NCBI RefSeq assembly: GCF_001625565.1 | Contig: NZ_AUXS01000040.1 | Location: forward strand, 39,850-103,849 | Direction of reading: 5' to 3' | Origin: Pseudoalteromonas luteoviolacea NCIMB 1944 | Lineage (GTDB): Bacteria > Pseudomonadota > Gammaproteobacteria > Enterobacterales > Alteromonadaceae | DNA: 64,000 nucleotides | In this document: positions 9,096 through 17,312 of the stretch, in pieces | How the letters are laid out: the number at the start of each line of letters is the position of its first letter | How positions within the stretch are numbered: the stretch's first letter is position 1 | Program-made: the position numbers and the translations under genes | Notes under the pieces: model-generated | What the model saw: the letters and a program-made list of their open reading frames with translations, nothing else | The model's database searches: none | What the model was told of the DNA's origin: nothing

Positions 9096-9162
9096 ATACC
9101 TTTCGAAATAAGGTATGGTTGGCTAATTCAGACAACCATACCTAACTCAAAGGAAGAGGAAA

Positions 9163-11334
9163 CTAGTCGACAGATGTGATCACAGTATCAATTAAATGCA
9201 CCACCCCATTTGCGGTGTAAATATCTTTTTGGATCACATTACTGCCCTCGATTTGCAGCCCTGATGTAGGCAAGCTAATATGCGACCAATTATTGATAGC
9301 GCTGCCTAACATGTCCCCAGGTGCTGTGTCTGACGCATACAGATAAAGCGGACGTCCCAAATAGGCGACTTGCATTTGACTGTCTTGACGAGCAATCAAA
9401 CTCAATCCAGGAATGTTGGCGATTTGTGCTTGTGTTGCAATCACAGGGGGCCACGCGGCTGCACATGCGTCGTTGCACTGGCTCTGTGCAAAGCTCAGGT
9501 CGTTATCAAATACATATAGCGTGAACCCAGCTTTGTCGTGCCCTTTGCCTGCGACCAAAGTCTGCTGGTTTGCGTCGTAAGCCACGGCATCGGTTTCGCT
9601 ATTGGTTGTTCCTGCAAAGTCAACGACTCTAATATCCAACATGTTTTTTGCGATCGTTTCAACTTGTTTACCATTGAGCTTAAGTGCAGTCATAGCAGGC
9701 GCTTCGAGTGCAAGTACATGTTGGGTCAGTACTTGGGTTAATCCTGCTTGGTCGGCCAATAACGCGTTGAGTGTATCAGCTGGAATTTTTTGAAATGCGC
9801 GGTTGGTTGGTGCAAACACAGTGAACTGAGCACTTGTGTCAGACAGGGTATCGACCAAGTTTGCTGCTGTAAGTGCCGTCACCAAGGTTGATAAGTCATC
9901 GGTTTCCGAAGCCACTTGTGCAATTGTTGTGTTAGAAGTTACTTTCTCAGCTGGTGGCATAATGACCTTATCCAACACATGAATAACGCCATTGTCCGCT
10001 TTCACATTGGCTGTTCTTATAACTGCATCGTCAATGAATAACTTACTATCCACCGTACTTAGCGCCGCCATATCGGTATTGGCCATCGTAACCATATTGT
10101 CTTGAGAAGAAGCAATTGCGGCAGCTGCGTCAGACATCACACTCTGACCAGAGACAACATGATAAAGTAAAATATCTTTGAGCATTTCAGTGTCAGCGCC
10201 GAGTGCATCTAATGTAGCTTGTCCAAGCGCTGAAAAAGCGTCATCCGTTGGCGCGAATACGGTAAACTTCACCGTGGGATCAGACAAGGTTTGGTCCAAA
10301 CCGGTTGCACTTAATAGACTGATCAAGGTGTTGAATGAACCGGCGTTAGAGGCAACTTCGGGGATCAAGCCAAGAGACTCGGGCACAGTTATATCTCCAA
10401 CAACAACGGCATCCAGTACATGAATAATCCCATTTGATGCGCGTACATCCGTTTGTGTAACTTTGATCCCAGCGAATTTTAGCATGTCAGCTGCCGGGTC
10501 AATGGCCACGCTTTTTTGATTACCCAACAATGTTGTGGCGTTTTTACCATTGAGTGACATTGCGGTTACTGCATCCACGCTGCCCGAAACGATGTGTTGT
10601 TTTAAGATATCACCGAGGACATCGGGGTTGGCCAACAGAGTATTGATGGTACTAGTCCCGAGTGCGGCAAAAGCGGCATCAGTGGGTGCAAAGACTGTGA
10701 GCGGATCAGAGCCTGTCAACGCGCTAGTGAGACCGGCGGTTTCGACCGCCTTCAATAAAGTAGTAAAGTTACCATCTTGGGTCGCGACTTCCGCAATATT
10801 TTGGGATGGTGTTGATTCTACAGGTGGCATGAGCACGGCGTCGATAACATGAATTATACCATTGTCAGTTTGAATGTCTGTTTGTGTAACGGTTGCGGTG
10901 TTGATCAGCAAACTTTCACCAGATAGAGACAGTGCAATTTTTGCCCCGTTTACGGTGTCAGCTGTTTGTCCTGCGAGCGTCAACGCCGTTTCTGCATTCA
11001 CTTCGGAATTGAGCACATGATAAGTTAGAATTTTGCTGAGTGTATCTGTGTCAGCTAACAGGTCATTAATGGCCTGTGTACCCAACAATTCGAAAGCAGC
11101 ATCAGTGGGTGCAAACACGGTAAATTTATTGTTCGTATCATCTAGTGTTGCGTTTAACCCAGTCGCATCGAGCGCTGCAACTAAGGTGTTGAATGACCCT
11201 GCTGCTTTTGCAGCGTCATAGACTGAGTTTTCTGGTTGGTGTGGCTGTGGGGTTATAACTGGGTCGTCGTCATCTGAACAAGCAGAGAGAAGCCCAACAA
11301 TGGCAACAATAGCCAGTTTTGCAAGTACTTTCAC
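9163..11334 (-). CDS. lipoprotein with four fasciclin (FAS1) domains, the last split by a Lipoprotein_15-type domain
   Basis: A surface or periplasmic lipoprotein. I choose GTG 11334: the sequence ggag sits six bases before it, and the protein then begins MKVLAKLAIVAIVGLLSAC with a lipobox cysteine. ATG 11346 and 11340 are in frame but poorly spaced. Counting from 11346, FAS1 domains span residues about 43-174, 183-316, 328-464 and 474-725, each with FTVFAPTD(A/D)AF and a closing NG(V/I)IHV(I/L)D. The fourth is interrupted at about 583-690 by a segment with YDANQQTLV, FTLYVFDND, CNDACAAAWPPV and GRPLYLYASD. That segment is typical of the secreted repeat family PF03640/COG4315. FAS1 domains usually mediate adhesion. 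No partner gene is apparent. Confidence 0.9.
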   Translation of the reverse strand: MKVLAKLAIVAIVGLLSACSDDDDPVITPQPHQPENSVYDAAKAAGSFNTLVAALDATGLNATLDDTNNKFTVFAPTDAAFELLGTQAINDLLADTDTLSKILTYHVLNSEVNAETALTLAGQTADTVNGAKIALSLSGESLLINTATVTQTDIQTDNGIIHVIDAVLMPPVESTPSQNIAEVATQDGNFTTLLKAVETAGLTSALTGSDPLTVFAPTDAAFAALGTSTINTLLANPDVLGDILKQHIVSGSVDAVTAMSLNGKNATTLLGNQKSVAIDPAADMLKFAGIKVTQTDVRASNGIIHVLDAVVVGDITVPESLGLIPEVASNAGSFNTLISLLSATGLDQTLSDPTVKFTVFAPTDDAFSALGQATLDALGADTEMLKDILLYHVVSGQSVMSDAAAAIASSQDNMVTMANTDMAALSTVDSKLFIDDAVIRTANVKADNGVIHVLDKVIMPPAEKVTSNTTIAQVASETDDLSTLVTALTAANLVDTLSDTSAQFTVFAPTNRAFQKIPADTLNALLADQAGLTQVLTQHVLALEAPAMTALKLNGKQVETIAKNMLDIRVVDFAGTTNSETDAVAYDANQQTLVAGKGHDKAGFTLYVFDNDLSFAQSQCNDACAAAWPPVIATQAQIANIPGLSLIARQDSQMQVAYLGRPLYLYASDTAPGDMLGSAINNWSHISLPTSGLQIEGSNVIQKDIYTANGVVHLIDTVITSVD

Positions 11335-11741
11335 GATCATCTCCATTGGAGTGGTTAATTTTCCGGCAATACGGGCTTGGTTTAAATTCAGATCAGGTGT
11401 TTCAAGTATAAAAAACTAACTTTCTTAAATTTTTATTTCGACAACAGCAATGTTTTTAATCAATGGTTGTTGATTTATATGTTTGATTTTATTTGATATT
11501 TATTTTTAATCCACCATACTTAAAGTTAAGCTAACTCGCTTTTAAAAAAAGACAAAAAACTTTAACCTAAATATGATAAAGAATTTAATCGGCTGTATTT
11601 TGTACACTTTAAGTTCGGTTAACATCAACTGAAACAAGGTGAGATTAGATACCGACAAACTGCAAAAGTATCAAGTTTGAGCTGGTGTAAATAATGAGTT
11701 TTAGTTTGGCGCGCTGTAGAGGAACTTTTTCATGATTCACA
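11335..11741. other. AT-rich intergenic region with no recognised gene
   Basis: About 400 bases between divergent genes. They should hold the fasciclin gene promoter on the minus strand. A 64-codon minus-strand frame at 11645-11839 runs into the next gene and has no ribosome site or family features. Nothing else is seen. Confidence 0.5.
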
Positions 11742-11767
11742 ACTCTATGATTTAAATAGAGTATAAA
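11742..11767 (+). promoter_or_regulatory. palindromic operator overlapping a -10 box, before the oxidoreductase gene
   Basis: Perfect arms actctat (11742-11748) and atagagt (11756-11762) are separated by 7 bases. They abut and overlap a TATAAA -10-like hexamer (11762-11767), about 25 bases before the start codon at 11793. This arrangement is typical of a repressor site. The repressor is not identified. Confidence 0.5.
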
Positions 11768-11792
11768 GATAATATCTGACAAAGGAACCACA

Positions 11793-12419
11793 ATGCATGT
11801 CCACTTAGTCGTAGCCCACCCAGAAAAGTCTTCTTTCAATTATGCACTACACTGCGTTGCCATCGAAACTTTGAGCGGTATGGGCATTAGATATAGTGAA
11901 TCTAATTTATATGCTGACTCGTTTAACCCCGTAGCGGGACACGATGACGTGATAGGGTTTCCTGATGGAGAGTCTTTCAATCTTGCCAAGGCACAGCGCT
12001 TTGCGCTGGAAAACAATGCATTTATTAGGCAAATCAAACACGAACAAAACAAGCTTAAAGAGTGTGATGTTTTGGTGCTGCAATTTCCACTGTGGTGGTG
12101 GTCATTTCCGGCCATTTTAAAGGGGTGGATTGACCGAGTGCTTACATCCGGGTTTGCCTATGGGGAAGGTGCAACCCTAAAAGCGAAAAAAGTGATGTAC
12201 TCTATCACAACTGGAGGGGCTAAAAATCAGTCTGAACTCGACTACTATCAAGCAAAAATAGACGGCTTGTATCAGGATGTATTTGCCTTCATGGGCTGGG
12301 AGATTATCCCGCCATTCATTGCCCATGGTGTGCAACAAAAAAGTCACCAACAGCGGCTTGATATACTTGCAAGTTACACGGCTCATATACAAAAAAAATT
12401 GACGTTAGCGCAAAGTTAG
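11793..12419 (+). CDS. flavodoxin-fold NAD(P)H oxidoreductase (quinone reductase/KefF family)
   Basis: A cytoplasmic FMN- or FAD-dependent reductase of quinones or electrophiles, 208 residues. The family pattern is clear: the N-terminal phosphate-binding strand-loop (HLVVAHPEKSSFNYAL), the central LVLQFPLWWWSFPAILKGWIDRVLTSGFAYG typical of NQO/MdaB/KefF proteins, and the TTGG segment (SITTGGAKN) for flavin binding. Ribosome site aaagga lies upstream. It is a single gene with a palindrome over its promoter, so it is probably induced by an oxidant or toxic compound. The inducer is inferred only from the family. Confidence 0.88.
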   Translation: MHVHLVVAHPEKSSFNYALHCVAIETLSGMGIRYSESNLYADSFNPVAGHDDVIGFPDGESFNLAKAQRFALENNAFIRQIKHEQNKLKECDVLVLQFPLWWWSFPAILKGWIDRVLTSGFAYGEGATLKAKKVMYSITTGGAKNQSELDYYQAKIDGLYQDVFAFMGWEIIPPFIAHGVQQKSHQQRLDILASYTAHIQKKLTLAQS

Positions 12420-12664
12420 GGGGCTTTTACTTGAGATATTGCGCATGATTTTACAGTCATGGTTATTTATATTAGAGTTGTACCCTATGCGGGGTCTTAA
12501 TATGAGTAAAGGGAATGTGAGGTTAGTTTGGAAGGCGCTAATTTAGTCATTACTCTATTAACTAAATATATCAACATCACAGTTAGTGAATAGCATGAGC
12601 GGCGTAATTGAACGACTTAAATCGCGATTACTGTCGCCAAAATGTCAGTGAAAGGAAGCAAGCA

Positions 12665-13129
12665 GTGAAAAAAGCACTATTAATCACAATTCTATCTCTT
12701 ATTTCTTGTCTGGCATATGCCAAAGGTGATCTAACCCGCGCGCAGCTAGTCGCAAAAGCCAATGGGTTTGTTGCGGCGAAAAATGCACGCCAACAGCCAA
12801 ATTCAACGCGTAAAGATATTGAATATTTTCTCTCATTATTGGCCGATGAATTTGTAGACGAACACGTTAAATACAACTTTACATACACCAGTAAAGCCGT
12901 ACTACGAGATGACATGGTTGCTAAACTCAAAGATAAAGTCATCCACAGTCACATTGAAATTAATAATATGATGATTGGACGTAATGTCGTGATCATTAAA
13001 ATGACAGAATCTGGCCAAGTTAAGCCCGCACACTTGGACAAAACCATCGACTACAAAACAACCAATATAGTGTCACTAGAATTTGATAGCAGCGGATTAA
13101 TTACGCACATACGACGACATCATGGTTAA
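12665..13129 (+). CDS. small secreted protein, SnoaL/NTF2-like
   Basis: The start is GTG 12665, with ribosome site aaggaag 6-8 bases upstream. The protein begins VKKALLITILSLISCLAYA, a clear signal peptide. The longer frame from 12608 would bury it. The mature ~135 residues (LVAKANGFVAAKNARQQ..., FLSLLADEFVDEHVKYNFTYTSKAVLRDDMVAKL) have the helix-then-curved-sheet look of SnoaL/NTF2-like proteins. The function of such secreted members is usually unknown. It stands alone and ends at a shared terminator with the small gene on the other strand. Confidence 0.7.
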   Translation: MKKALLITILSLISCLAYAKGDLTRAQLVAKANGFVAAKNARQQPNSTRKDIEYFLSLLADEFVDEHVKYNFTYTSKAVLRDDMVAKLKDKVIHSHIEINNMMIGRNVVIIKMTESGQVKPAHLDKTIDYKTTNIVSLEFDSSGLITHIRRHHG

Positions 13130-13224
13130 CAATGGCCATTGGCGATGAGCTGATGGTGCTGTGTTATCAAACTTATTGCTAGATACAATACTGGTAGTTT
13201 GATCAAAGCTTCGTAAAAGTAAAT

Positions 13225-13244
13225 AAGGGAGTAAACTCCCTTTT
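13225..13244. terminator. bidirectional terminator between convergent small genes
   Basis: The perfect stem aagggag (13225-13231)/ctccctt (13236-13242) has a 4-base loop and is followed by tttta on the plus strand. The minus-strand exit is also T-rich, so it can serve both the gene ending at 13129 and the one ending at 13307. Confidence 0.8.
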
Positions 13245-13306
13245 ACTAGCGTATATCTAGGAAATAATGAACTGGTGTATCAACTCGCTATCCTGTCGAT
13301 GGTTTA

Positions 13307-13531
13307 TTAGTAGTAGCGGATCTCACGCACTCTGTAATCATATAGCTTTGTGTTGTAGCGGCAGCTGCCTACAGAGCGGTATTCAACAATATACACACCG
13401 ATCCCTTTATACGTATTTACATACTGCCAAGTACAGTTTTCCACAACACCTGCTGGAGAGGTTGTCCAAGCACTTGCGCTGCTAGCGAAGACCACGAACA
13501 TTGAACAGATTAATAGTTTAATTTTATGCAT
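13307..13531 (-). CDS. small secreted protein of unknown function (74 aa)
   Basis: Not recognised as any family. It has an obvious signal peptide (MHKIKLLICSMFVVFASSASA, cleaved before W), leaving about 53 residues. The mature part is rich in Tyr, Val and Arg and has two cysteines (in ENCTW and GSCRY) that could form one disulfide. The ribosome site aaggga lies just upstream of the ATG. The signal peptide, ribosome site and shared terminator make it a real gene despite its size. It may be an exported structural or inhibitory peptide, but nothing in the neighbourhood says which. Confidence 0.65.
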   Translation of the reverse strand: MHKIKLLICSMFVVFASSASAWTTSPAGVVENCTWQYVNTYKGIGVYIVEYRSVGSCRYNTKLYDYRVREIRYY

Positions 13532-13783
13532 AGTTATTCCCTTGTTTCCATTGTGGTTTATTGAATTAAGTTGGTACTTACCCTAAAAGATGAGATTGAA
13601 TTGTTCAATTGTTGACCATGTGATCTGATCGCATTTCATGTACAACCGCGTGATCAGTATTGAAGGAGTATCTTTATTGGAAACAAGAGTTGTATTTGCA
13701 GCGCTGAATCAATGGTGCGCTGTAGTGCATTTAGCCCTAGTTCACCGCGTTGAAATTTTGACAAGTTAATGAAAATCGCGACG

Positions 13784-13875
13784 GGACAGGTGGACGGACA
13801 CGGGTGTGGACACTGAGTGTCCACACCCGTGTCACTGTGACACTATTGGACAGCGCTGGTGTCCATTCGGACACC
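13784..13875 (+). promoter_or_regulatory. cluster of GGACAC/GTGTCC palindromes (probable enhancer for the sigma-54 activator)
   Basis: Three palindromes sit side by side. The first has 17-base perfect arms (13797-13813 and 13817-13833) with a 3-base centre. The second is gtgtcac-t-gtgacac (13829-13843). The third is ggtgtcc-attc-ggacacc (13858-13875). All share the half-site GGACA/TGTCC, and further single half-sites flank them (13784, 13848). They lie about 60-150 bases upstream of the -24/-12 promoter, the normal place for NtrC-type upstream activating sites. I infer they are bound by the regulator encoded at 18594. Confidence 0.75.
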
Positions 13876-13935
13876 AATTATTTCCCATATTTATAAAAGT
13901 TTATATTTTTCAATGGTTTATTTTTATTGAAATTT

Positions 13936-13951
13936 TGGCACTGTCCTCGCT
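13936..13951 (+). promoter_or_regulatory. sigma-54 (-24/-12) promoter of the export operon
   Basis: TGGCAC (13936-13941) and the GC at 13949-13950 have exactly 10 bases between the GG and the GC, as sigma-54 holoenzyme requires (consensus TGGCACG-N4-TTGCW). Transcription should begin near 13962, about 25 bases before the adaptor start codon. An NtrC-type activator is encoded in the same gene group. Confidence 0.82.
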
Positions 13952-13986
13952 TATACCTAGGTATATCAATTAACAGGTATAGGATT

Positions 13987-15255
13987 ATGATTAAAGGAAC
14001 TCAGTCTCAGGATGAAGTCATCGCGCCAAGTAAGGCAAAAAGCAAACTTAAATATGTTGTGTCAGCGGTATTTATGACACTTTTCACTGTGCTGTCTATC
14101 CCGGCGATCAGTCAATGGTACTCAGGGATCAAAACGGTTTCATACGAACAATTGCTTACCGCTAAGGTAATTAAACAAGACCTAATTAGAGATGCATCAG
14201 TATCTGGTCGTTTGGTTGCTGCCAATGCTCCACAGGTCTATAGCCCTGAGCCGGGTCAAGTTACTTTACTAGTTAAACCTGGAGATACTGTTGAAAAAAA
14301 CACAGTGATAGCCACTTTAGAAAGCCCTGAGTTGAGTGCGCAAATAGAACAGCAGACTTCGTTATTGTCGCAATTGAAGTTAGATGCCGACCGAGGCACA
14401 TTGGCAGATGAAGAGGCGCAATTGGACTTAGAACGCAGCTTAGATGAAGCTGTGGTACGCCTCAATGCTGCAAAGCGTGAACAGCAGCGCTCGCAAGAAT
14501 CTTTCGATAAACAAGTGATAAGTGAGTTAGATTATGCGCGCAGTCAAGATACGCTGCTTGAAGCTCAGCTAATGCACAAACATGCTCAAAAGCGTGTCAG
14601 CATGGCAAAAAAGCGCCTAGATTTTGAAGCGCAAACTCGTGACTTATCTGTTAAACGCCAAACTCAAATATTGCAAGAGTTACAGCGCCGAAAGCGCGCG
14701 CTAGAAGTACGTGCACCTGTCAATGGTGTGGTGGGAAGTTGGCTAGTGCAACAAAAAGAGCAAGTGGCAGATGCACAGGCCTTGATGAGCATAGTTGACT
14801 TGTCAGAATATGAAGCAGAGTTACAAGTGCCTGAGTTTTATGCAGATGATTTAGGCATTGGCTTAAATGTTGAGATCACATTTTCAGGTCAACAGTACCA
14901 GGGTGCGATCAGCTCAGTGTCACCAGAAATTAAGCAAAACCAAGTTGCTGTGCGAGTTAAATTGGCATCTGGCAACAATGTAAAATTGCGCCAAAACCAA
15001 CGTGTAAATGGGCGAATCGAATTTGAGAAAAAATCGCAGGTTCTGCAAGTAAAACGAGGACCATTTTTAACCAGTTTTGGTGGTAAACAAGCCTTTGTTA
15101 TTCGCGACCAAGTTGCGCAATTAATGAATATTCAAGTGGGGGCATCGAGTGTAGAGTACGTAGAGCTACTCAGCGGTGTTCAAGAAGGTGATGAAGTGAT
15201 CATTTCAGATTATGACGCATTCAGCCAAAGTAAAACTTTTAAAATTTCAAAATAA
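13987..15255 (+). CDS. HlyD/MacA-type periplasmic adaptor of an ABC exporter
   Basis: Membrane-fusion adaptor of 422 residues that links an inner-membrane ABC exporter to an outer-membrane channel. ATG 13987 is the start (agga just upstream); the open frame reaches back over the promoter and cannot begin earlier. One N-terminal transmembrane anchor lies at about residues 25-45. A lipoyl/barrel-sandwich half follows (APQVYSPEPGQVTLLVKPGDTV). A long coiled-coil hairpin of charged Gln/Arg/Glu-rich sequence covers about residues 105-235. The second lipoyl half (VRAPVNGVVGSWLVQQKEQV) and beta-barrel domains end the protein. First gene of the sigma-54 operon. No TolC-like gene is in the window, so a general channel must be used. 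Its paralogue at 43967 has the same length. Confidence 0.9.
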   Translation: MIKGTQSQDEVIAPSKAKSKLKYVVSAVFMTLFTVLSIPAISQWYSGIKTVSYEQLLTAKVIKQDLIRDASVSGRLVAANAPQVYSPEPGQVTLLVKPGDTVEKNTVIATLESPELSAQIEQQTSLLSQLKLDADRGTLADEEAQLDLERSLDEAVVRLNAAKREQQRSQESFDKQVISELDYARSQDTLLEAQLMHKHAQKRVSMAKKRLDFEAQTRDLSVKRQTQILQELQRRKRALEVRAPVNGVVGSWLVQQKEQVADAQALMSIVDLSEYEAELQVPEFYADDLGIGLNVEITFSGQQYQGAISSVSPEIKQNQVAVRVKLASGNNVKLRQNQRVNGRIEFEKKSQVLQVKRGPFLTSFGGKQAFVIRDQVAQLMNIQVGASSVEYVELLSGVQEGDEVIISDYDAFSQSKTFKISK

Positions 15256-15279
15256 TTAATAAGAATTAAGGATCTCATT

Positions 15280-16002
15280 ATGCTTTCTATGAAAAATATT
15301 AGCCGAGTATATCGCAGTGAAACCATTCAAACTCACGCACTGCGCGATTTTAATCTGCAAGTTGAGGCTGGCGAGTTTGTCGCTGTGACAGGACCATCGG
15401 GCTCGGGTAAATCAACGTTTTTAAACGTGGCTGGATTACTCGATGACTTTAATGAAGGGGAATATATCTTAGATGGGACAAGTGTAAATGGTTTGTCAGA
15501 CGACGACCTGTCTCGTCTGAGAAATGAAAAAATAGGATTTATCTTTCAAAACTACAACTTGATCCCTGATTACAGTATTTACGACAACGTGGACATGCCA
15601 CTGCGCTATCGCGGCCTGAGTTCAAAGCAAAGACGCAGTCGTATTGAGCATGCGCTTGAGTTGGTGGGCCTTGCCAGTCGTCATGCCTATTTGCCAAGCC
15701 AGCTCTCTGGTGGTCAGCAGCAGCGTGTTGCCATCGCTCGAGCTTTGGCTGGAGAGCCTAAAATTTTATTAGCGGATGAACCAACAGGTAACCTCGACTC
15801 TTTAATGGCGAGACAGATCATGGACCTGCTCAAAGACATTAACAAAGAGGGCAGTACCATTATTATGGTGACCCATGATCCGGATCAGGCTCGTGAGGTG
15901 AATCGCAATATTCAAATCATTGATGGGCAGATCACAGACTACAGCATCTACGCACCAGTCAGTAAGGCGCAACAAACCAGTCAAGAACCGCTGTCGATTT
16001 AA
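15280..16002 (+). CDS. ABC exporter ATPase (MacB/LolD-type)
   Basis: The 240-residue ATPase subunit powers the permeases encoded next. Walker A GPSGSGKST lies at residues 38-46, the Q-loop in GFIFQNYNLIPDYS, the signature LSGGQQQRVAIARAL, and Walker B ILLADEPTGNLDS with the catalytic Glu. The H-loop is MVTHD. The pattern is that of the MacB/LolD/FtsE group. It lies 24 bases after the adaptor and 10 bases before the first permease, so it belongs to one operon. Close paralogue at 45245. Confidence 0.93.
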   Translation: MLSMKNISRVYRSETIQTHALRDFNLQVEAGEFVAVTGPSGSGKSTFLNVAGLLDDFNEGEYILDGTSVNGLSDDDLSRLRNEKIGFIFQNYNLIPDYSIYDNVDMPLRYRGLSSKQRRSRIEHALELVGLASRHAYLPSQLSGGQQQRVAIARALAGEPKILLADEPTGNLDSLMARQIMDLLKDINKEGSTIIMVTHDPDQAREVNRNIQIIDGQITDYSIYAPVSKAQQTSQEPLSI

Positions 16003-16012
16003 GGAGCTCACA

Positions 16013-17302
16013 ATGGAAATGTTTACCTATTATGTCCAACTTTGCATACGAAACTTTAGACGAACACCGCTATTTTTCGCTTTGATCATGCTTACTTTAT
16101 CAATAGGCATAGGAACTTTACTGGCCAACTTATCCATGCTGTCATTGATGTCGCAGGACCCTATTCCGGGAAAAAGTGACCAAATATTTAGTGTGAATAT
16201 GAACACGTACGCGGGGGCAAATAATACCTTTGGTAGTATGCACACCATAAGGTATAGCGATGCCAAAGCGATTGTTGATGCAGGAGTCGCGCATCGCGCT
16301 ACGATGCACTATGCGACCCACGTTTACAGCCGTCGTGCAGATTCGCAAGACTTAACGCGTTATTCAAGCGCAACGCGTGCAACCACAGCGTCTTTTTTCG
16401 CCATGATGGGGGCTGAATTTGCGTTTGGCGAAACGTGGAAAAATGAGCACAGCAACAGCATCGTGATTGGCCATGAACTTAACATCAAATTGTTTGGGGG
16501 CGAAAACAGTGTTGGTGAACAGTTAGAGTTACAAGGCCAAATTTATAATATCGTCGGGGTACTAAAACCGTGGATCATGAAGCCTCTATTTTATCATGCA
16601 ACAGAAGGGCGAGCGTTTAACAAAACCGATGATATTTTTGTGCCAATTGAAGTGGCGATTGATAATAACTGGGCCGTACACGCCCGTACATTGTCAACCG
16701 ATGACTACACCACCTTAAGTGAAACAAGACAGATAAATGCATACTACATTCAATCGTTTGTTGAACTGATAGACGCTGAGCAGCAACTCGCTTTTCAGAC
16801 CTTTATTGATACCTATGCACAGCAGTTGCACGAGAAAGGTAATCATCGTCATGAAGTCGACAATCGCTTATATGATGTCAATGCGTGGCTTGAGCAAAAC
16901 GAAGTGATAGACAAAGATCTATTGGCGTTTACATTTGCCACTGGGCTGTTTCTACTCGTATGTATTTTCAATGCCAATAGCTTAATGTTGTCGCGCTATC
17001 AAGCAGGGCAGTTTGAGTCCAATTTAAGGCGCGCTGTTGGTGCAAGTCGCAAACAGGTGTTTTATCAAGGGGTTATTGAAAGCGTTATTTTAGGTATAAC
17101 GTGTGCATTGGTATCCTTGGTGCTGGCAATCAGTTTGTTGGCTTTGTACCGTCAGCTTTTTGAAGACCTAGCGCCGGTAGCAGAATTACCCTTGCATATG
17201 GTCGTGATTGGGTTCGGTGTGGCGCTCACATCGAGTTTATTAAGTACGATTTACCCATTGGTTCAAGGCGCTCGTACGCCATTGGCAAGTATTTTAAAGT
17301 AG
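16013..17302 (+). CDS. MacB/FtsX-type ABC exporter permease 1
   Basis: Inner-membrane permease of 429 residues. ATG 16013 follows ribosome site aaggag; the upstream in-frame start at 15920 lies within the ATPase gene. One transmembrane helix is near the N-terminus (FFALIMLTLSIGIGTLLANL), followed by a periplasmic domain of about 250 residues and three C-terminal helices (from FATGLFLLVCIFNANSLML to the end). The FtsX loop signature RRAVGASRKQVFYQGVIES precedes the third helix. It differs in sequence from permease 2, suggesting a heterodimer. The transported substrate is unknown; the family exports peptides, lipids or antimicrobial compounds. Confidence 0.88.
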   Translation: MEMFTYYVQLCIRNFRRTPLFFALIMLTLSIGIGTLLANLSMLSLMSQDPIPGKSDQIFSVNMNTYAGANNTFGSMHTIRYSDAKAIVDAGVAHRATMHYATHVYSRRADSQDLTRYSSATRATTASFFAMMGAEFAFGETWKNEHSNSIVIGHELNIKLFGGENSVGEQLELQGQIYNIVGVLKPWIMKPLFYHATEGRAFNKTDDIFVPIEVAIDNNWAVHARTLSTDDYTTLSETRQINAYYIQSFVELIDAEQQLAFQTFIDTYAQQLHEKGNHRHEVDNRLYDVNAWLEQNEVIDKDLLAFTFATGLFLLVCIFNANSLMLSRYQAGQFESNLRRAVGASRKQVFYQGVIESVILGITCALVSLVLAISLLALYRQLFEDLAPVAELPLHMVVIGFGVALTSSLLSTIYPLVQGARTPLASILK

Positions 17303-17312
17303 GGGCAGGCTG

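Noticed and set aside
11645..11839. Minus-strand 64-codon frame
   Set aside because: Antisense to the start of the oxidoreductase gene and crosses its promoter palindrome.
12608..12664. Upstream in-frame start of the SnoaL-like gene
   Set aside because: It would hide an obvious signal peptide and lacks a ribosome site; GTG 12665 has both.
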